Shown here in pieces: positions 1-9,237 of a stretch of DNA of 64,000 nt. The translations under genes and the position numbers were made by a program. This DNA is from Marisimplicoccus sp038147335 (lineage in GTDB: Bacteria > Bacteroidota > Bacteroidia > Flavobacteriales > Flavobacteriaceae): assembly GCA_038147335.1 (NCBI GenBank), contig JAYQTK010000002.1, positions 620,001 through 684,000 on the forward strand, in the 5' to 3' direction. The notes beneath the pieces are model-generated. The model saw only the letters and a program-made list of their open reading frames with translations. It searched no databases and was not told where the DNA came from. Numbering within the stretch: position 1 is the first letter of the stretch; each line of letters opens with the position of its first letter.

Positions 1-1
1 A

Positions 2-352
2 AGGATAAAAAATATTGCTATTGCTCAGGATCAAATTCTTCAAAATGTTCAGGCTGCTACGTTTAATATAGGAGAGCTTCCAACAATTAGCCTTAAGGTT
101 ACTGCTCCTATCGAAAATACCAATAAGATCTATTTTAGTGTTATTGCTGGATCATTTAGATCTAAAATAAATGCTGAAAAGCATTTAAATCATCTTATCA
201 GTAAGGGGTTTAAAGCTTCATATACTGCTATAAATCCAAGAGGCCTTTTTAGGGTAGCATATGCAAGATTAGACTCTAGAAAGAAAGCTTATTCGCTAAT
301 TGCTGAAATAAAAGAAAATGGTGAAGATGCATGGTTATTAATTGAAGATTAA
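2..352 (+). CDS. SPOR-domain protein, C-terminal part (5' end outside window)
   Basis: An open frame runs in from the window edge and gives 116 residues before a TAA. The last ~75 residues, from IYFSVIAGSF onward, have the look of a SPOR domain: a beta-strand reading YFSVIAGSF, a helix with NAEKHLNHL, and a closing RVAYARLDSRKKAYSLIAEIK segment. SPOR domains bind denuded glycan strands of peptidoglycan, often at the division septum. The gene converges on the EnvC-like gene with only 3 bases between the two stop codons, which fits a shared cell-wall theme. The N-terminal architecture cannot be seen, so the family beyond SPOR is open. Confidence 0.75.
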   Translation, partial: RIKNIAIAQDQILQNVQAATFNIGELPTISLKVTAPIENTNKIYFSVIAGSFRSKINAEKHLNHLISKGFKASYTAINPRGLFRVAYARLDSRKKAYSLIAEIKENGEDAWLLIED

Positions 353-355
353 TAA

Positions 356-1564
356 TTATCTAGCTAACCAAATCGTTGGGTTTTCAGGCTTTAATTCGTT
401 AAAAATATTAAACTTCAAAACAGTTTTTCCTGTGGATTCATTTGTAAAGACTATCCCAATCTCATCATTGGCCATAACTTTATCCCCTTTCTTAACAAAA
501 ATGCTAGACAGGTTTTGATAGTTTGAAATATATTTTCCATGTCTTATTAATACTCCTGGATTACCACCAGAAAACCCATATACAGAAAGAACTTCACCTT
601 CGAATACTGAGTAAGCAATTGAGTTAGCTGACGTAGCAATTGAAATCCCATTACTATTTATAGTCGTAGTTCTAACTACGGGGTGGGGCTGTGTACCAAA
701 TCTTCTTGTAATTACACCTTCTCTTACAGGCCAAGGAAGTCTGCCTTTATTTGATTGAAAATTACTTGAAATTAATCTACCTTCTGGTGTAAGTGCAAAA
801 TTTGAAGAATTGTTGTTATTATTCGACTCTGCGATCGCAAGTCTAATTAATTTTTGAATTTCATTATCAATAAGTCTTGCCTGCTTCTCTTTTTCTTGAA
901 TTTCGACAGCATAGTTTTTTTGATCTTTAAGTAAATTGTTATACAGGTTGTTCTGCTGTATTCTATCTTGATTTAGAGTTTGTCTAACTGATTGGTTTTC
1001 TTTAACAACATTTTGTTTTTCTATTTTCCTTTTATCTAGACTATCAATATTGTTGGATATTTCTTCTTGAAGTGAGACAATTTTATTTGCTTGTTCCTTT
1101 CTGTATTTTGAGTATTGTTTAAAGTATTGAAACCTTCTAAATGCTTGGTTAATATTATCGGAAGCAAACAAAAACATAAGCTTCATCTCTGAAGATCTTT
1201 TCTTGTATGAGCTAAAAACAATTTTTGAATATTCATCTTTAAGTTTTTTTAAATCAACCTCAAGATCAGCTATTCTCTCATTCTGATTTGAAATTATATT
1301 GTTTAGATTATTGACTTGAGAATTATTAATTCTAATAAGCCTATCTCTTACTGAGATTTTAAGTTGTATATCTTCTAGTTCATCAGCAAGACCTCTTGAT
1401 TTTTTTCTTGAATCATTAATCAAATTATTGATTTGCTGGATTTCTTTTTTAATTGATATTTTTTGTGCCTCTAATTGTTTTTGTCTTTCTTGATAATTTT
1501 GGGCTTTTAGTCCAAGTGATAAGGAAATGAATAATAAAAGATATATTTTATTTAATAATCTCAT
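356..1564 (-). CDS. EnvC-like murein hydrolase activator (degenerate M23/LytM domain)
   Basis: About 402 residues: a signal peptide (1-22, ending LKAQ), a long Q/N/K-rich coiled coil (~25-245) and a C-terminal LytM/M23 beta domain (~280-400). The zinc ligands of active M23 enzymes are missing. The usual HxxxD region reads INSNGISIAT, and the usual final HxH strand reads LKFNIF. This is the EnvC pattern, in which the protein does not cut peptidoglycan but activates amidases at the septum. ATG at 1564 is preferred over an in-frame TTG one codon upstream. It overlaps the end of the DUF4292 gene by 17 nt, indicating translational coupling. Confidence 0.85.
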   Translation of the reverse strand: MRLLNKIYLLLFISLSLGLKAQNYQERQKQLEAQKISIKKEIQQINNLINDSRKKSRGLADELEDIQLKISVRDRLIRINNSQVNNLNNIISNQNERIADLEVDLKKLKDEYSKIVFSSYKKRSSEMKLMFLFASDNINQAFRRFQYFKQYSKYRKEQANKIVSLQEEISNNIDSLDKRKIEKQNVVKENQSVRQTLNQDRIQQNNLYNNLLKDQKNYAVEIQEKEKQARLIDNEIQKLIRLAIAESNNNNNSSNFALTPEGRLISSNFQSNKGRLPWPVREGVITRRFGTQPHPVVRTTTINSNGISIATSANSIAYSVFEGEVLSVYGFSGGNPGVLIRHGKYISNYQNLSSIFVKKGDKVMANDEIGIVFTNESTGKTVLKFNIFNELKPENPTIWLAR

Positions 1565-2330
1565 CAAGAGTTTTAAGTTTATATCCCTCTGGTATATCCA
1601 TTGGAAAAGTTAAATTATCTGGAAAGTCATATTGAGAGTATTCAAGATTTATTGAAATAACATCACTTCCTCTCATTGAAGTAATTCTTACAGATGTTGG
1701 TACTAAATTTTCATCAATGCGTTTAAAATTCCCATAGTCAATTGTTAAAAGAGATGAAATTAGTGGTAGATATACCCTTTGTTGTTGGAGCTGAAAAGAT
1801 TCAGGATTAATGAAAACCGTATTTTGAATTCCTGATTTAGATTGAAGAACATAATAATTTGAGTTTTCTATTCTATCCCAATCTCCTTTATTAATATCTG
1901 ATAACGGTCTGCCAAAAAGTAAATTTTGGAGTAACTCAACAGGTCTCTTTATGCCCGCAGCTCGCATTATTTTATCAATCTCTTGATTAATGTAAGTTTT
2001 TTGAAATTTTTCATAAAAAACTATCCTTTCATTAGTTATAAAAACTTTTGCAATAGGCACAATCATAGATGCGCTGATCCATAGATTTTCATCTTCACTG
2101 GCTCTTAAACTTAGGATTACTGTTTGAATAGATTTTCCATCATTATAATCAACCTTAACCCTGTTGCGTAGATTATCAAATTTAACTTCTGCCCTTTTTG
2201 TGTTTTTAATTATTTCACTAGTTTCAATAATATCTAGGGGGACGCTACTTGAAATCTGTTTGTTTGTTGAACAGGCTTGAATAAACAAAAAAACAAAAAC
2301 TATAAATAGCTTGATTTCCTTACACTTCAT
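1548..2330 (-). CDS. DUF4292 family lipoprotein
   Basis: 260 residues with a lipoprotein signal peptide whose lipobox reads IQAC at ~17-20, so the mature protein should be lipidated. The body has the DUF4292 layout common in Bacteroidota: a beta-rich region with VKVDYNDGKSIQ, ISASMIVPIAKVFIT and YINQEIDKI segments. DUF4292 is thought to resemble LolA/LolB-type lipoprotein carrier folds, but its role is not established. It overlaps the nucleotidyltransferase gene upstream (11 nt) and envC downstream, so the three are probably co-transcribed. Confidence 0.8.
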   Translation of the reverse strand: MKCKEIKLFIVFVFLFIQACSTNKQISSSVPLDIIETSEIIKNTKRAEVKFDNLRNRVKVDYNDGKSIQTVILSLRASEDENLWISASMIVPIAKVFITNERIVFYEKFQKTYINQEIDKIMRAAGIKRPVELLQNLLFGRPLSDINKGDWDRIENSNYYVLQSKSGIQNTVFINPESFQLQQQRVYLPLISSLLTIDYGNFKRIDENLVPTSVRITSMRGSDVISINLEYSQYDFPDNLTFPMDIPEGYKLKTLDEIIK

Positions 2331-3339
2331 TATTTATTGATTTTGAATTATCTCCCAAAAATATTTCTGAACCAGAACCTTCAAATTTAGAGTTTGAACC
2401 TATGATAGAATTCTCTAGATCAGAATTATTGAGTTCCACACTTTTAAAAATTATAGAATTATTGATTTTAGTATTTTCAATCTTACTATTATCTCCAATG
2501 CTTACATAGGGTCCAATAGTTGAAGTTTGAATTTTCACATTTTTACCAATAAATACAGGGGGTTTGATTATTACTTCTTTATCAAATACTCTATTCTCAT
2601 CAACATTATCATGGTATGTATCCATAATTATCTTGGTTGAATTAAGCAATAGTTCAGGAGTTCCACAGTCCATCCATATATCAATCTCTTTAGGAACGAA
2701 ACTATCCCCATTTTTTATCATTTTTTCAATTCCATAATTAAGAAGGTACTCTTTTCCTGGGCTTAACTTTTCTGATAAATGTTTCCTTAAATATCCTCTT
2801 AGATTTGCAGCTTCCTTAAAATAATAAATCCCTACTACTGCTAAATCTGAAATAAATTCAGATGGTTTTTCTATTAGCTCTGTAATTTTATTTTCATTGT
2901 CAAGATTAACAACGCCATATGCTGAAGGATTATCAACTTTCTTAACCCACATTATTCCATCAACCTGTGTATCAATTTCTATATTACCTTGAATCATAGT
3001 ATCAGCATATGCAATTATTGATGGACCTGACAAAGATTCTTCTGCACACATTATTGCATGGCCTGTTCCTAGCTGTTCAAGTTGCCTATAAATTTTGGTT
3101 TTTGCGTTATATTTCTCTGAAATTATATTGAGGGAATTTACCACTTCAGCATTAAAATATGATTCATCGCCAAGTATATAAACTATCTCGTCAATATTAC
3201 TTTTAACCTTAGAAGTAATCTGATCAATTAAGTGTTCAACAATAGGTTTATCTAAAACATTTATAAGAGGCTTTGGGCATGTTAGTGTAAAAGGTCTTAG
3301 CCTTGTCCCCTTTCCAGCCATCGGAATAAATATTTTCAT
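2320..3339 (-). CDS. Sugar-phosphate nucleotidyltransferase (NDP-sugar pyrophosphorylase family)
   Basis: 339 residues. The N-terminus has the nucleotidyltransferase signature PMAGKGTRLRPFT (6-18) followed by CPKPL, which binds the NTP and sugar phosphate. A later VEKVDNPSAYGVV-like stretch and IELIEKPSEF match the RmlA/GlmU catalytic core. The C-terminal ~90 residues (VFIGKNVKIQTSTIGPYVSIGD) look like left-handed beta-helix hexapeptide repeats. It should activate a hexose-1-phosphate to an NDP-sugar for envelope glycans. The sugar and nucleotide cannot be told from sequence. It heads the small operon with DUF4292 and the EnvC-like gene. Confidence 0.85.
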   Translation of the reverse strand: MKIFIPMAGKGTRLRPFTLTCPKPLINVLDKPIVEHLIDQITSKVKSNIDEIVYILGDESYFNAEVVNSLNIISEKYNAKTKIYRQLEQLGTGHAIMCAEESLSGPSIIAYADTMIQGNIEIDTQVDGIMWVKKVDNPSAYGVVNLDNENKITELIEKPSEFISDLAVVGIYYFKEAANLRGYLRKHLSEKLSPGKEYLLNYGIEKMIKNGDSFVPKEIDIWMDCGTPELLLNSTKIIMDTYHDNVDENRVFDKEVIIKPPVFIGKNVKIQTSTIGPYVSIGDNSKIENTKINNSIIFKSVELNNSDLENSIIGSNSKFEGSGSEIFLGDNSKSINNEV

Positions 3340-3388
3340 TTACTTAATTTATTCTCAAAAATACAAAAGTTTATACTGTTGGATTAAC

Positions 3389-4249
3389 TTAAGAGTTTAG
3401 CGCTTCTGCACCTCCTACAATTTCGAGGATTTCATTTGTAATTGCTGTCTGCCTTGCTTTATTGTAAGTTAGCTTAAGCTGATCTCTTAACTCAGATGCA
3501 TTATCAGTAGCTTTGTGCATCGCAGTCATTCTTGCTCCATGCTCTCCTGCAATAGAATCTGAGATTGCCTTGAAAAGCTGGATAGATAATGATTTTGGAA
3601 TTAATTCATTTAAGATTTTAGGCCTATTTGGTTCAAATATATAATCTCCCGATACAGAATTATTTTCATCAGCACTCTCTTCAATTGGAAGGTACTGTTC
3701 TTTGGTTACTATTTGAGTTGCTGCATTTTTAAAATGATTGTAAACAAGTGTAACCTCATCATATTCCTTATCAGAAAATTTCTGCATTACTGTTTCAGCA
3801 ATTTCCTTGATGTTACTATAATTAAAATTATCATAAACATCATTATGTGAACTTATAACCTCAAACTTCTTTGAAAGAATGTCATCGCCTTTTTTTCCAA
3901 TAGTTAATAAATCGACTCTTTTAGATGCACTGGTTGATTTAATATTATTTACTTCTTTTATAATATTAGAATTAAATCCTCCACACAAACCTTTATTGGA
4001 TGTTATGGCAATTATTAGTAAATTCTTTGACTCTCTTTTCTCAAATAAGGGATTAGTGTCATCGGAGTCTGTAGAGGCAGAAATATTTTTTATAAGCTCG
4101 GAGAGCTTATTAGAATATGGAAGAGTAGCAGAAATTGAGTCTTGAGCCTTCTTCAATTTAGCTGCAGAAACCATCTTCATAGCATTGGTAATCTGCATCG
4201 TTGAGGATACAGAACTAATTCTATTTCTTATCTCTTTTAATCCAGACAT
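3389..4249 (-). CDS. atpG: ATP synthase F1 gamma subunit
   Basis: 286 residues, normal for the family. The N-terminal helix (SSVSSTMQITNAMKMVSAAKL) and C-terminal helix (ARQTAITNEILEIVGGAEAL) are the conserved pair forming the rotating coiled-coil stalk inside the alpha3beta3 head. It is the last gene of the ATP synthase operon and follows atpA after 3 nt. The beta and epsilon genes do not follow, as is usual in Bacteroidota, where atpD and atpC form a separate unit. Confidence 0.97.
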   Translation of the reverse strand: MSGLKEIRNRISSVSSTMQITNAMKMVSAAKLKKAQDSISATLPYSNKLSELIKNISASTDSDDTNPLFEKRESKNLLIIAITSNKGLCGGFNSNIIKEVNNIKSTSASKRVDLLTIGKKGDDILSKKFEVISSHNDVYDNFNYSNIKEIAETVMQKFSDKEYDEVTLVYNHFKNAATQIVTKEQYLPIEESADENNSVSGDYIFEPNRPKILNELIPKSLSIQLFKAISDSIAGEHGARMTAMHKATDNASELRDQLKLTYNKARQTAITNEILEIVGGAEALNS

Positions 4250-4252
4250 TAT

Positions 4253-5827
4253 TTAAAAAGATTTTGCAATTTTTTCAGCAACTTTTTTAATCTCATCAGT
4301 TTCTTTATCAGAGATTTTTCCAGCTTTTAATTCACTTAAAAGTTTCTTGTGATTTTTTCTAAGTTCTTGTAGGAATGTCTCTTCAAATGCCTTGACTTTT
4401 TCAACAGGCACATCTTTAAGAAGGTTTTGAGATCCTGCATAGATTATTGCTACTTGGTCTTCCACTTGGAATGGATCATTCTGATTTTGTTTAAGGATTT
4501 CAACATTTCTTCTACCTTTTTCAATAACGTTTAAAGTTGCTGCATCTAGATCTGAACCAAACTTAGAAAATGCTTCAAGTTCTCTATATTGTGCTTGGTC
4601 TAATTTTAATGTACCTGCAACCTTTTTCATTGATTTAATTTGAGCAGAACCTCCAACTCTTGATACAGATATTCCAACATTAATTGCAGGTCTTACACCT
4701 GAGTTAAATAAGTCTGACTCCAAAAATATTTGACCATCAGTAATTGAAATTACATTTGTTGGAATATAGGCTGATACATCTCCGGCTTGTGTTTCAATTA
4801 TTGGTAATGCCGTTAATGAACCTCCTCCTTTTACTTTTGATTTTAATGAATCTGGTAAATCATTCATTCCACTTGCTACCTTATCATCGTTCACCACTTT
4901 GGCTGACCTCTCTAATAATCTTGAGTGGAGATAAAAAACGTCTCCAGGATAAGCCTCTCTTCCAGGAGGTCTTCTAAGAAGTAATGAAACCTCTCTGTAT
5001 GCTACTGCCTGTTTAGATAAATCGTCGTATATAATTAGTGCAGGCCTTCCTGTGTCTCTAAAATATTCCCCTATACAAGCTCCTGAAAATGGGGCAAAAA
5101 CTTGCATTGGAGCGGGGTCTGATGCGTTAGCTGCAACAATTACTGTATAAGCAAGTGCTCCTTTATCTTCTAGTGTTTTAGCGATTGCTGCTACAGTTGA
5201 TGCTTTTTGCCCAATCGCAACATAAATACAAAAAACAGGCTCTCCTGCATCATAAAACTCTTTTTGATTTAAAATTGTATCAATACAAACAGTTGTTTTT
5301 CCTGTCTGTCTATCACCTATAACTAATTCTCTTTGACCTCTCCCAATTGGGATCATAGCATCAATTGATTTTATTCCCGTTTGTAAAGGCTCGTTTACTG
5401 GCTGACGATATATAACACCTGGAGCTTTTCTTTCAATAGGCATATCAAACAACTCACCTTCAATAGGGCCTTTACCATCTATAGGATTTCCAAGTGTATC
5501 AACAACTCTTCCTAATATTCCTTCTCCAACCTTAATTGATGCAATTTGATTCGTACGCTTAACATTATCTCCTTCTTTGATTTCTTTTGAAGGTCCAAAT
5601 AATACAACCCCAACATGATCTTCTTCAAGATTTAATACCATACCTTGTAGACCATTTTCAAAAGCGACAAGCTCTCCATATTGGGCGTTTGTAAGACCAT
5701 AAACCCTAGCTATTCCATCACCTACTTCAAGTACAGTTCCAATTTCATCAAAAGAAGATTGAATGTCTGCTGACTCTAATTGTTTTTTTAATAATGCTGA
5801 TACCTCAGCTGGTTTAATTTTTTGCAT
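4253..5827 (-). CDS. atpA: ATP synthase F1 alpha subunit
   Basis: 524 residues, full length. It has the P-loop GDRQTGKT near residue 170 and the alpha-specific stretch LLLRRPPGREAYPGDVFYLHSRLLER near 285-310. Alpha holds the non-catalytic nucleotide sites of F1 and supplies the arginine finger to beta. It sits between atpH (10-nt gap) and atpG. No unusual residues were noticed. Confidence 0.98.
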   Translation of the reverse strand: MQKIKPAEVSALLKKQLESADIQSSFDEIGTVLEVGDGIARVYGLTNAQYGELVAFENGLQGMVLNLEEDHVGVVLFGPSKEIKEGDNVKRTNQIASIKVGEGILGRVVDTLGNPIDGKGPIEGELFDMPIERKAPGVIYRQPVNEPLQTGIKSIDAMIPIGRGQRELVIGDRQTGKTTVCIDTILNQKEFYDAGEPVFCIYVAIGQKASTVAAIAKTLEDKGALAYTVIVAANASDPAPMQVFAPFSGACIGEYFRDTGRPALIIYDDLSKQAVAYREVSLLLRRPPGREAYPGDVFYLHSRLLERSAKVVNDDKVASGMNDLPDSLKSKVKGGGSLTALPIIETQAGDVSAYIPTNVISITDGQIFLESDLFNSGVRPAINVGISVSRVGGSAQIKSMKKVAGTLKLDQAQYRELEAFSKFGSDLDAATLNVIEKGRRNVEILKQNQNDPFQVEDQVAIIYAGSQNLLKDVPVEKVKAFEETFLQELRKNHKKLLSELKAGKISDKETDEIKKVAEKIAKSF

Positions 5828-5837
5828 TTTTTATTAT

Positions 5838-6374
5838 TTAATTTGTTTTAAGTTGCTTTTTCATCATGTTCAATCTTTTTCTAATACTTGCGTCTAATCT
5901 AGTATTGTCAAAGTCAAGAGTAAAACCTGCGATCAAGCTTTCATCTTTCTTTTTTGTCAATTTAATTTCACCGTTTTTGATTGATGAGACATACTTCTTA
6001 ATTGTTGATTCAACTTCATCTGAAATTTCGATTGGAGTTGTTACTTTGACCTCGATTATGTTTTTGTGGTCATAGTAAAGCTTGACAAAAGCAGAACATA
6101 CACTAAGAATTATATCTATTCTATTATTTGTTGATAGTAGATTAAATAAAATTGAAATATTGGGCAAAGAATTGCCAGTTATATCGTCAAGTAAAGATTT
6201 TTTAAGATCCTTTGAAATTGTAGGATTTGATATAAAATCTCTTAATTCCTCGGACTCTTCTAAAATGTTTGATAAGGATAATATTTCTTCGAACAACATA
6301 TCGAGTTTACCTTGATCAATTGCATGAAGGATCAAAGCTTTAGCATATCTTTTAGATGTTGTTCCGATAGTCAT
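5838..6374 (-). CDS. atpH: ATP synthase F1 delta subunit
   Basis: 178 residues. The N-terminal helical domain starts KRYAKALILHAIDQGKLD, typical of delta/OSCP, and the C-terminal part has AGFTLDFDNTRLDASIRKRL, the conserved end of the family (VxID..vlDgSvr..L). It links the F1 head to the peripheral b-stalk. The gene is tightly packed between atpF (5-nt gap) and atpA. Confidence 0.95.
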   Translation of the reverse strand: MTIGTTSKRYAKALILHAIDQGKLDMLFEEILSLSNILEESEELRDFISNPTISKDLKKSLLDDITGNSLPNISILFNLLSTNNRIDIILSVCSAFVKLYYDHKNIIEVKVTTPIEISDEVESTIKKYVSSIKNGEIKLTKKKDESLIAGFTLDFDNTRLDASIRKRLNMMKKQLKTN

Positions 6375-6379
6375 ATTAT

Positions 6380-6880
6380 TTAATTAAACTTTTTTTCATT
6401 TAAGAGCTTATCTATGTATTCTTGATGATTTTTATCTTTATCAAGCTCTTGCTCCAGAACTTTAGAGGCAATGTCAATTGAAAGATCGGCAACTTGATTT
6501 TTAATTTCATTCATCGCTGCTCTTTTCTCATTTTCAATCGAAGATCTAGCCTGTGCTAAAATGTTTTCTGCCTCAGACCTAGCATCAGATTTTGCCTTTT
6601 CAACAAGTTCTTTACCTGACTGTTTTGCCTGATTTATCATCGCATCACTTTCAGCCCTTGCTTCTTGAAGAATCTTTTTGTTCTCTGCTTGAAGATTCTC
6701 CATTTCTTTTTTAGCCTCCTTAGCAGAGTTTAGAGAGTCTCTTATAGATTTTTCTCTCTCGTTAACAGTATCCAATATAGGTTTCCACGCATATTTTCTT
6801 AATAAGAAAATTAGTGTAACAAATATTATAGTCTGCCAGAAAAAAAGACCAGAAGAAAATTCGCTTATTAACTTTTCCAT
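6380..6880 (-). CDS. atpF: ATP synthase F0 subunit b
   Basis: 166 residues: one N-terminal membrane helix (FFWQTIIFVTLIFLLRKYAW, ~12-31) followed by a long charged, alanine-rich helix (NAREKSIRDSLNSAKEAKKE and onward) that makes the dimeric peripheral stalk. Its order between atpE and atpH is canonical. There are no odd features. Confidence 0.96.
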   Translation of the reverse strand: MEKLISEFSSGLFFWQTIIFVTLIFLLRKYAWKPILDTVNEREKSIRDSLNSAKEAKKEMENLQAENKKILQEARAESDAMINQAKQSGKELVEKAKSDARSEAENILAQARSSIENEKRAAMNEIKNQVADLSIDIASKVLEQELDKDKNHQEYIDKLLNEKKFN

Positions 6881-6892
6881 AAGTTGGTTTTA

Positions 6893-7087
6893 TTAGTTAA
6901 CAGCAAACAATGCAGCAAAAGCAATTCCCTCAACAAGAGCCGCAATTACAATAGCAGCTACAAGAATTTTATTTGATGCATCAGGCTGTCTACCGATTGC
7001 ATCCATTGCACCACGACCGATAAGACCGATCCCGATTCCTGTTCCGATAATTACTAGTCCTGCTCCGACTATTTTTGGTATTTCCAT
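6893..7087 (-). CDS. atpE: ATP synthase F0 subunit c
   Basis: 64 residues: a two-helix hairpin with the GRQP polar loop at ~33-36 and the ion-binding carboxylate as Glu in ALVEGIAF (helix 2). The residue after Glu is Gly rather than Ser or Thr, so the usual Na+-coordinating set is not evident and H+ coupling is the simpler reading. Many copies form the rotor ring. It lies between atpB (32-nt gap) and atpF. Confidence 0.97.
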   Translation of the reverse strand: MEIPKIVGAGLVIIGTGIGIGLIGRGAMDAIGRQPDASNKILVAAIVIAALVEGIAFAALFAVN

Positions 7088-7119
7088 TTTTATAAATTTA
7101 AGTTATACATTTAGTTTAA

Positions 7120-8190
7120 TTAATGATCGTCCTCTTGTACTGCAAAACCAAAATACAAGGCAGACAGAAGCGTAAAAATATACGCTTGCAATAATGCAAC
7201 CAGTACTTCGATAATTGAAATGAAGAACACTAGGACAAGTGATAGACTTGATCCAACCCAATTTTTAAAAATAAATATTAGTCCGATTAAGCTATATAAT
7301 ACAATATGACCTGCAAGTATATTTGCATATAACCTTATCATTAGAGAAAAAGGCTTTATAAATACACCCAGAAGTTCAATAGGAGCCAAAAGTGGTTTTA
7401 ACCATACTGGCACACCTGGCATCCAAAAAATATGTTTCCAATAAGTTTTATTTGCAGTAAGATTTGTAATTAGAAACGTAACAAGTGCTAATCCAAATGT
7501 TACTGCTATGTTTCCAGTAGCATTAACTCCAAGAGGACTTAATCCTAAAAGATTTAAAAACCAGATAAAAAAGAAGAGGGTAAGCAAAAAAGACATATAC
7601 TTTTTATGCTTCTCTTCTCCTATACTGGGTATTGCAATTTCATCTCTAATATAAATAACAATTGGCTCAAAAAATCTTCCAACACCTTTAGCAATTTGAT
7701 TGTTATCATTATATGACCTTGCAAGTGATCTAAATAAATAGAACATAAGTATTGACACTAATAGTATAGAAAAAACACTTTTAGTAATTGAAAGGTCTAG
7801 AGGTCTTGCATTCGTTACCTTCCCATTTTCATCATAAGAAATATATCCCTCTGAATCAGTTTCATATATCTTGCTATGGTAAAGCTTATAATATTTTCCT
7901 GAAGACTCAACAACTTTTTTCCCATGGTCTAGTTTTGATGACATAAAAAATTTTATCCCATCATCTATAAGGATTACTGGTAAAGGAAACCCATAGTATT
8001 TCTTTTCTCCAGTTTTTTTATCCTTCGTAGAAAAAAGAGAAAAGTCATGTGAGTCTTGAACATGATGGTAGATATACTCCGTAATTTCTTCTTGCAGAGT
8101 TTGTTCTTTTTCTTCTTCTAAAGCGTAACTAAAAGACGCACAAACTAGCATTAATGATAGAAAAAAAGATCTGCTTATTTTGTATACCAT
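7120..8190 (-). CDS. atpB: ATP synthase F0 subunit a
   Basis: 356 residues, long because it has a signal-peptide-like start (1-23) and a ~130-residue charged N-terminal region before the membrane helices, as is usual in Bacteroidota. The helix with the essential arginine reads RLYANILAGH, and GLSPLGVNATGN and a C-terminal LLSALYFGFAV helix are also present. It forms the proton half-channels facing the c ring. 88 nt separate it from atpZ, with no ORF seen there. Confidence 0.96.
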   Translation of the reverse strand: MVYKISRSFFLSLMLVCASFSYALEEEKEQTLQEEITEYIYHHVQDSHDFSLFSTKDKKTGEKKYYGFPLPVILIDDGIKFFMSSKLDHGKKVVESSGKYYKLYHSKIYETDSEGYISYDENGKVTNARPLDLSITKSVFSILLVSILMFYLFRSLARSYNDNNQIAKGVGRFFEPIVIYIRDEIAIPSIGEEKHKKYMSFLLTLFFFIWFLNLLGLSPLGVNATGNIAVTFGLALVTFLITNLTANKTYWKHIFWMPGVPVWLKPLLAPIELLGVFIKPFSLMIRLYANILAGHIVLYSLIGLIFIFKNWVGSSLSLVLVFFISIIEVLVALLQAYIFTLLSALYFGFAVQEDDH

Positions 8191-8278
8191 GCTTAAACTA
8201 AGTAGATTAAGTTTTGCGCGACAAATGTAAGATATAAATACATATTTATAAAATCATTTGAGGTCAAAATTTAAAAAG

Positions 8279-8482
8279 TTATTTTAAATTTTTTGTCTGT
8301 GAAAGAATTAAAAAAATTATAAGAATTACACCTAGGATTGATAGCCCCAAAGTGTAATGATTAGATTGATTTTGAAAATATGAATCAGCCCATGTTCCGG
8401 CTCTAATTAAAAGGTACATTACGGCTGCAATTTGAAAAACTAAACCTGAAAGAATTATCCAGGGTTTAGGCTGTTTTTTCAC
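8279..8482 (-). CDS. atpZ: AtpZ/AtpI-like small membrane protein
   Basis: 67 residues with two membrane helices (~8-27 and ~44-62) and a short loop, a layout shared by AtpZ/AtpI proteins encoded just before atpB. They are thought to help c-ring assembly or Mg2+ supply. The start is a GTG inside the end of the bactofilin gene (17-nt overlap). Identification rests mostly on size, topology and position. Confidence 0.75.
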   Translation of the reverse strand: MKKQPKPWIILSGLVFQIAAVMYLLIRAGTWADSYFQNQSNHYTLGLSILGVILIIFLILSQTKNLK

Positions 8483-8867
8483 GAGTTTCGTTGAAGTTTG
8501 ATATGTTCTTTATAGACGAATCTTCTGCATTTTCATCTTTCATTGAAGATTTAGCGTTGAAAATAGCTCCAGACTCTACAACTAGTTTAGACATAACAAC
8601 ATCTCCTTTAACTTCTCCTGTTGATCGTATTGATAATAAGTCTTTTACATGAATAGTTCCATTTATAGCACCTTCAATATCAGCAGAAGAGCATACTACA
8701 GTCCCCTCAATACGTCCGTTTTTACCTATTACAACTTTTCCATTTGTTTCAATTGACCCTTCAAAGTTACCGTCTACCCTAAAGTCACATTCAGACTTGA
8801 ACTCTCCTTTAAAAGAACTGTCTTTTTCTAGAATACAGCAGCTTGCCGAATTGTTATAATTTTTCAT
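8466..8867 (-). CDS. Bactofilin-type polymer-forming cytoskeletal protein
   Basis: 133 residues. The middle (~15-110) is a right-handed beta-helix with repeated short strands and glycines: FKGEFKSECDFRVDGNFEGS, then VVIGKNGRIEGTV, AINGTIHVKDL and GEVKGDVV. Bactofilins polymerise without nucleotide and often scaffold peptidoglycan enzymes. A bactofilin immediately ahead of atpZ-atpB is a recurrent Bacteroidota arrangement. Translation of atpZ starts within this gene, so they share a transcript. Confidence 0.9.
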   Translation of the reverse strand: MKNYNNSASCCILEKDSSFKGEFKSECDFRVDGNFEGSIETNGKVVIGKNGRIEGTVVCSSADIEGAINGTIHVKDLLSIRSTGEVKGDVVMSKLVVESGAIFNAKSSMKDENAEDSSIKNISNFNETREKTA

Positions 8868-8949
8868 TTTTTAAAAATTGGGTGGGTAAATTACAATATT
8901 TATTTGAAATAAATATCGAATTTATTATTATTATTGCCCTAACAAAAAT

Positions 8950-9237
8950 ATGGATATGTCAAAGAAAGTTAAAATTATCTGTGATGATATTGAGTATAAG
9001 CTTGAGATGCAAGATGACAAAACAATATTAGAACTTGCTCTTGAAAATGATATTGATGCTCCATACTCATGTCAAGGGGGTATATGTAGTACTTGTCTTG
9101 CAAAGCTTAATAAAGGTTCTGTAAAAATGGACAATAACCAGATTTTGACTGATGATGAAGTTGAAGATGGATATATCCTTTCTTGTCAAGCTCGACCTAC
9201 ATCAGATGAAGTTGAGGTTAACTATGACGAGGTGTAG
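8950..9237 (+). CDS. Plant-type [2Fe-2S] ferredoxin
   Basis: 95 residues. Cluster ligands are visible as C-x4-C-x2-C in YSCQGGICSTCLAKL (~40-51) and a fourth Cys in GYILSCQA (~78). It resembles the C-terminal ferredoxin domain of PaaE-type reductases but stands alone, so it should act as a soluble one-electron carrier. It diverges from the bactofilin-atp operon (82-nt gap) and its 3' end overlaps the convergent GT9 gene by 20 nt. An ATG two codons downstream is also possible. Confidence 0.9.
   Translation: MDMSKKVKIICDDIEYKLEMQDDKTILELALENDIDAPYSCQGGICSTCLAKLNKGSVKMDNNQILTDDEVEDGYILSCQARPTSDEVEVNYDEV

Noticed and set aside
6893..7087. A sodium-dependent ATP synthase c ring
   Set aside because: The Glu in helix 2 is followed by Gly-Ile, not Ser/Thr, and no convincing Gln was seen at the helix 1 position, so proton coupling is the simpler view.
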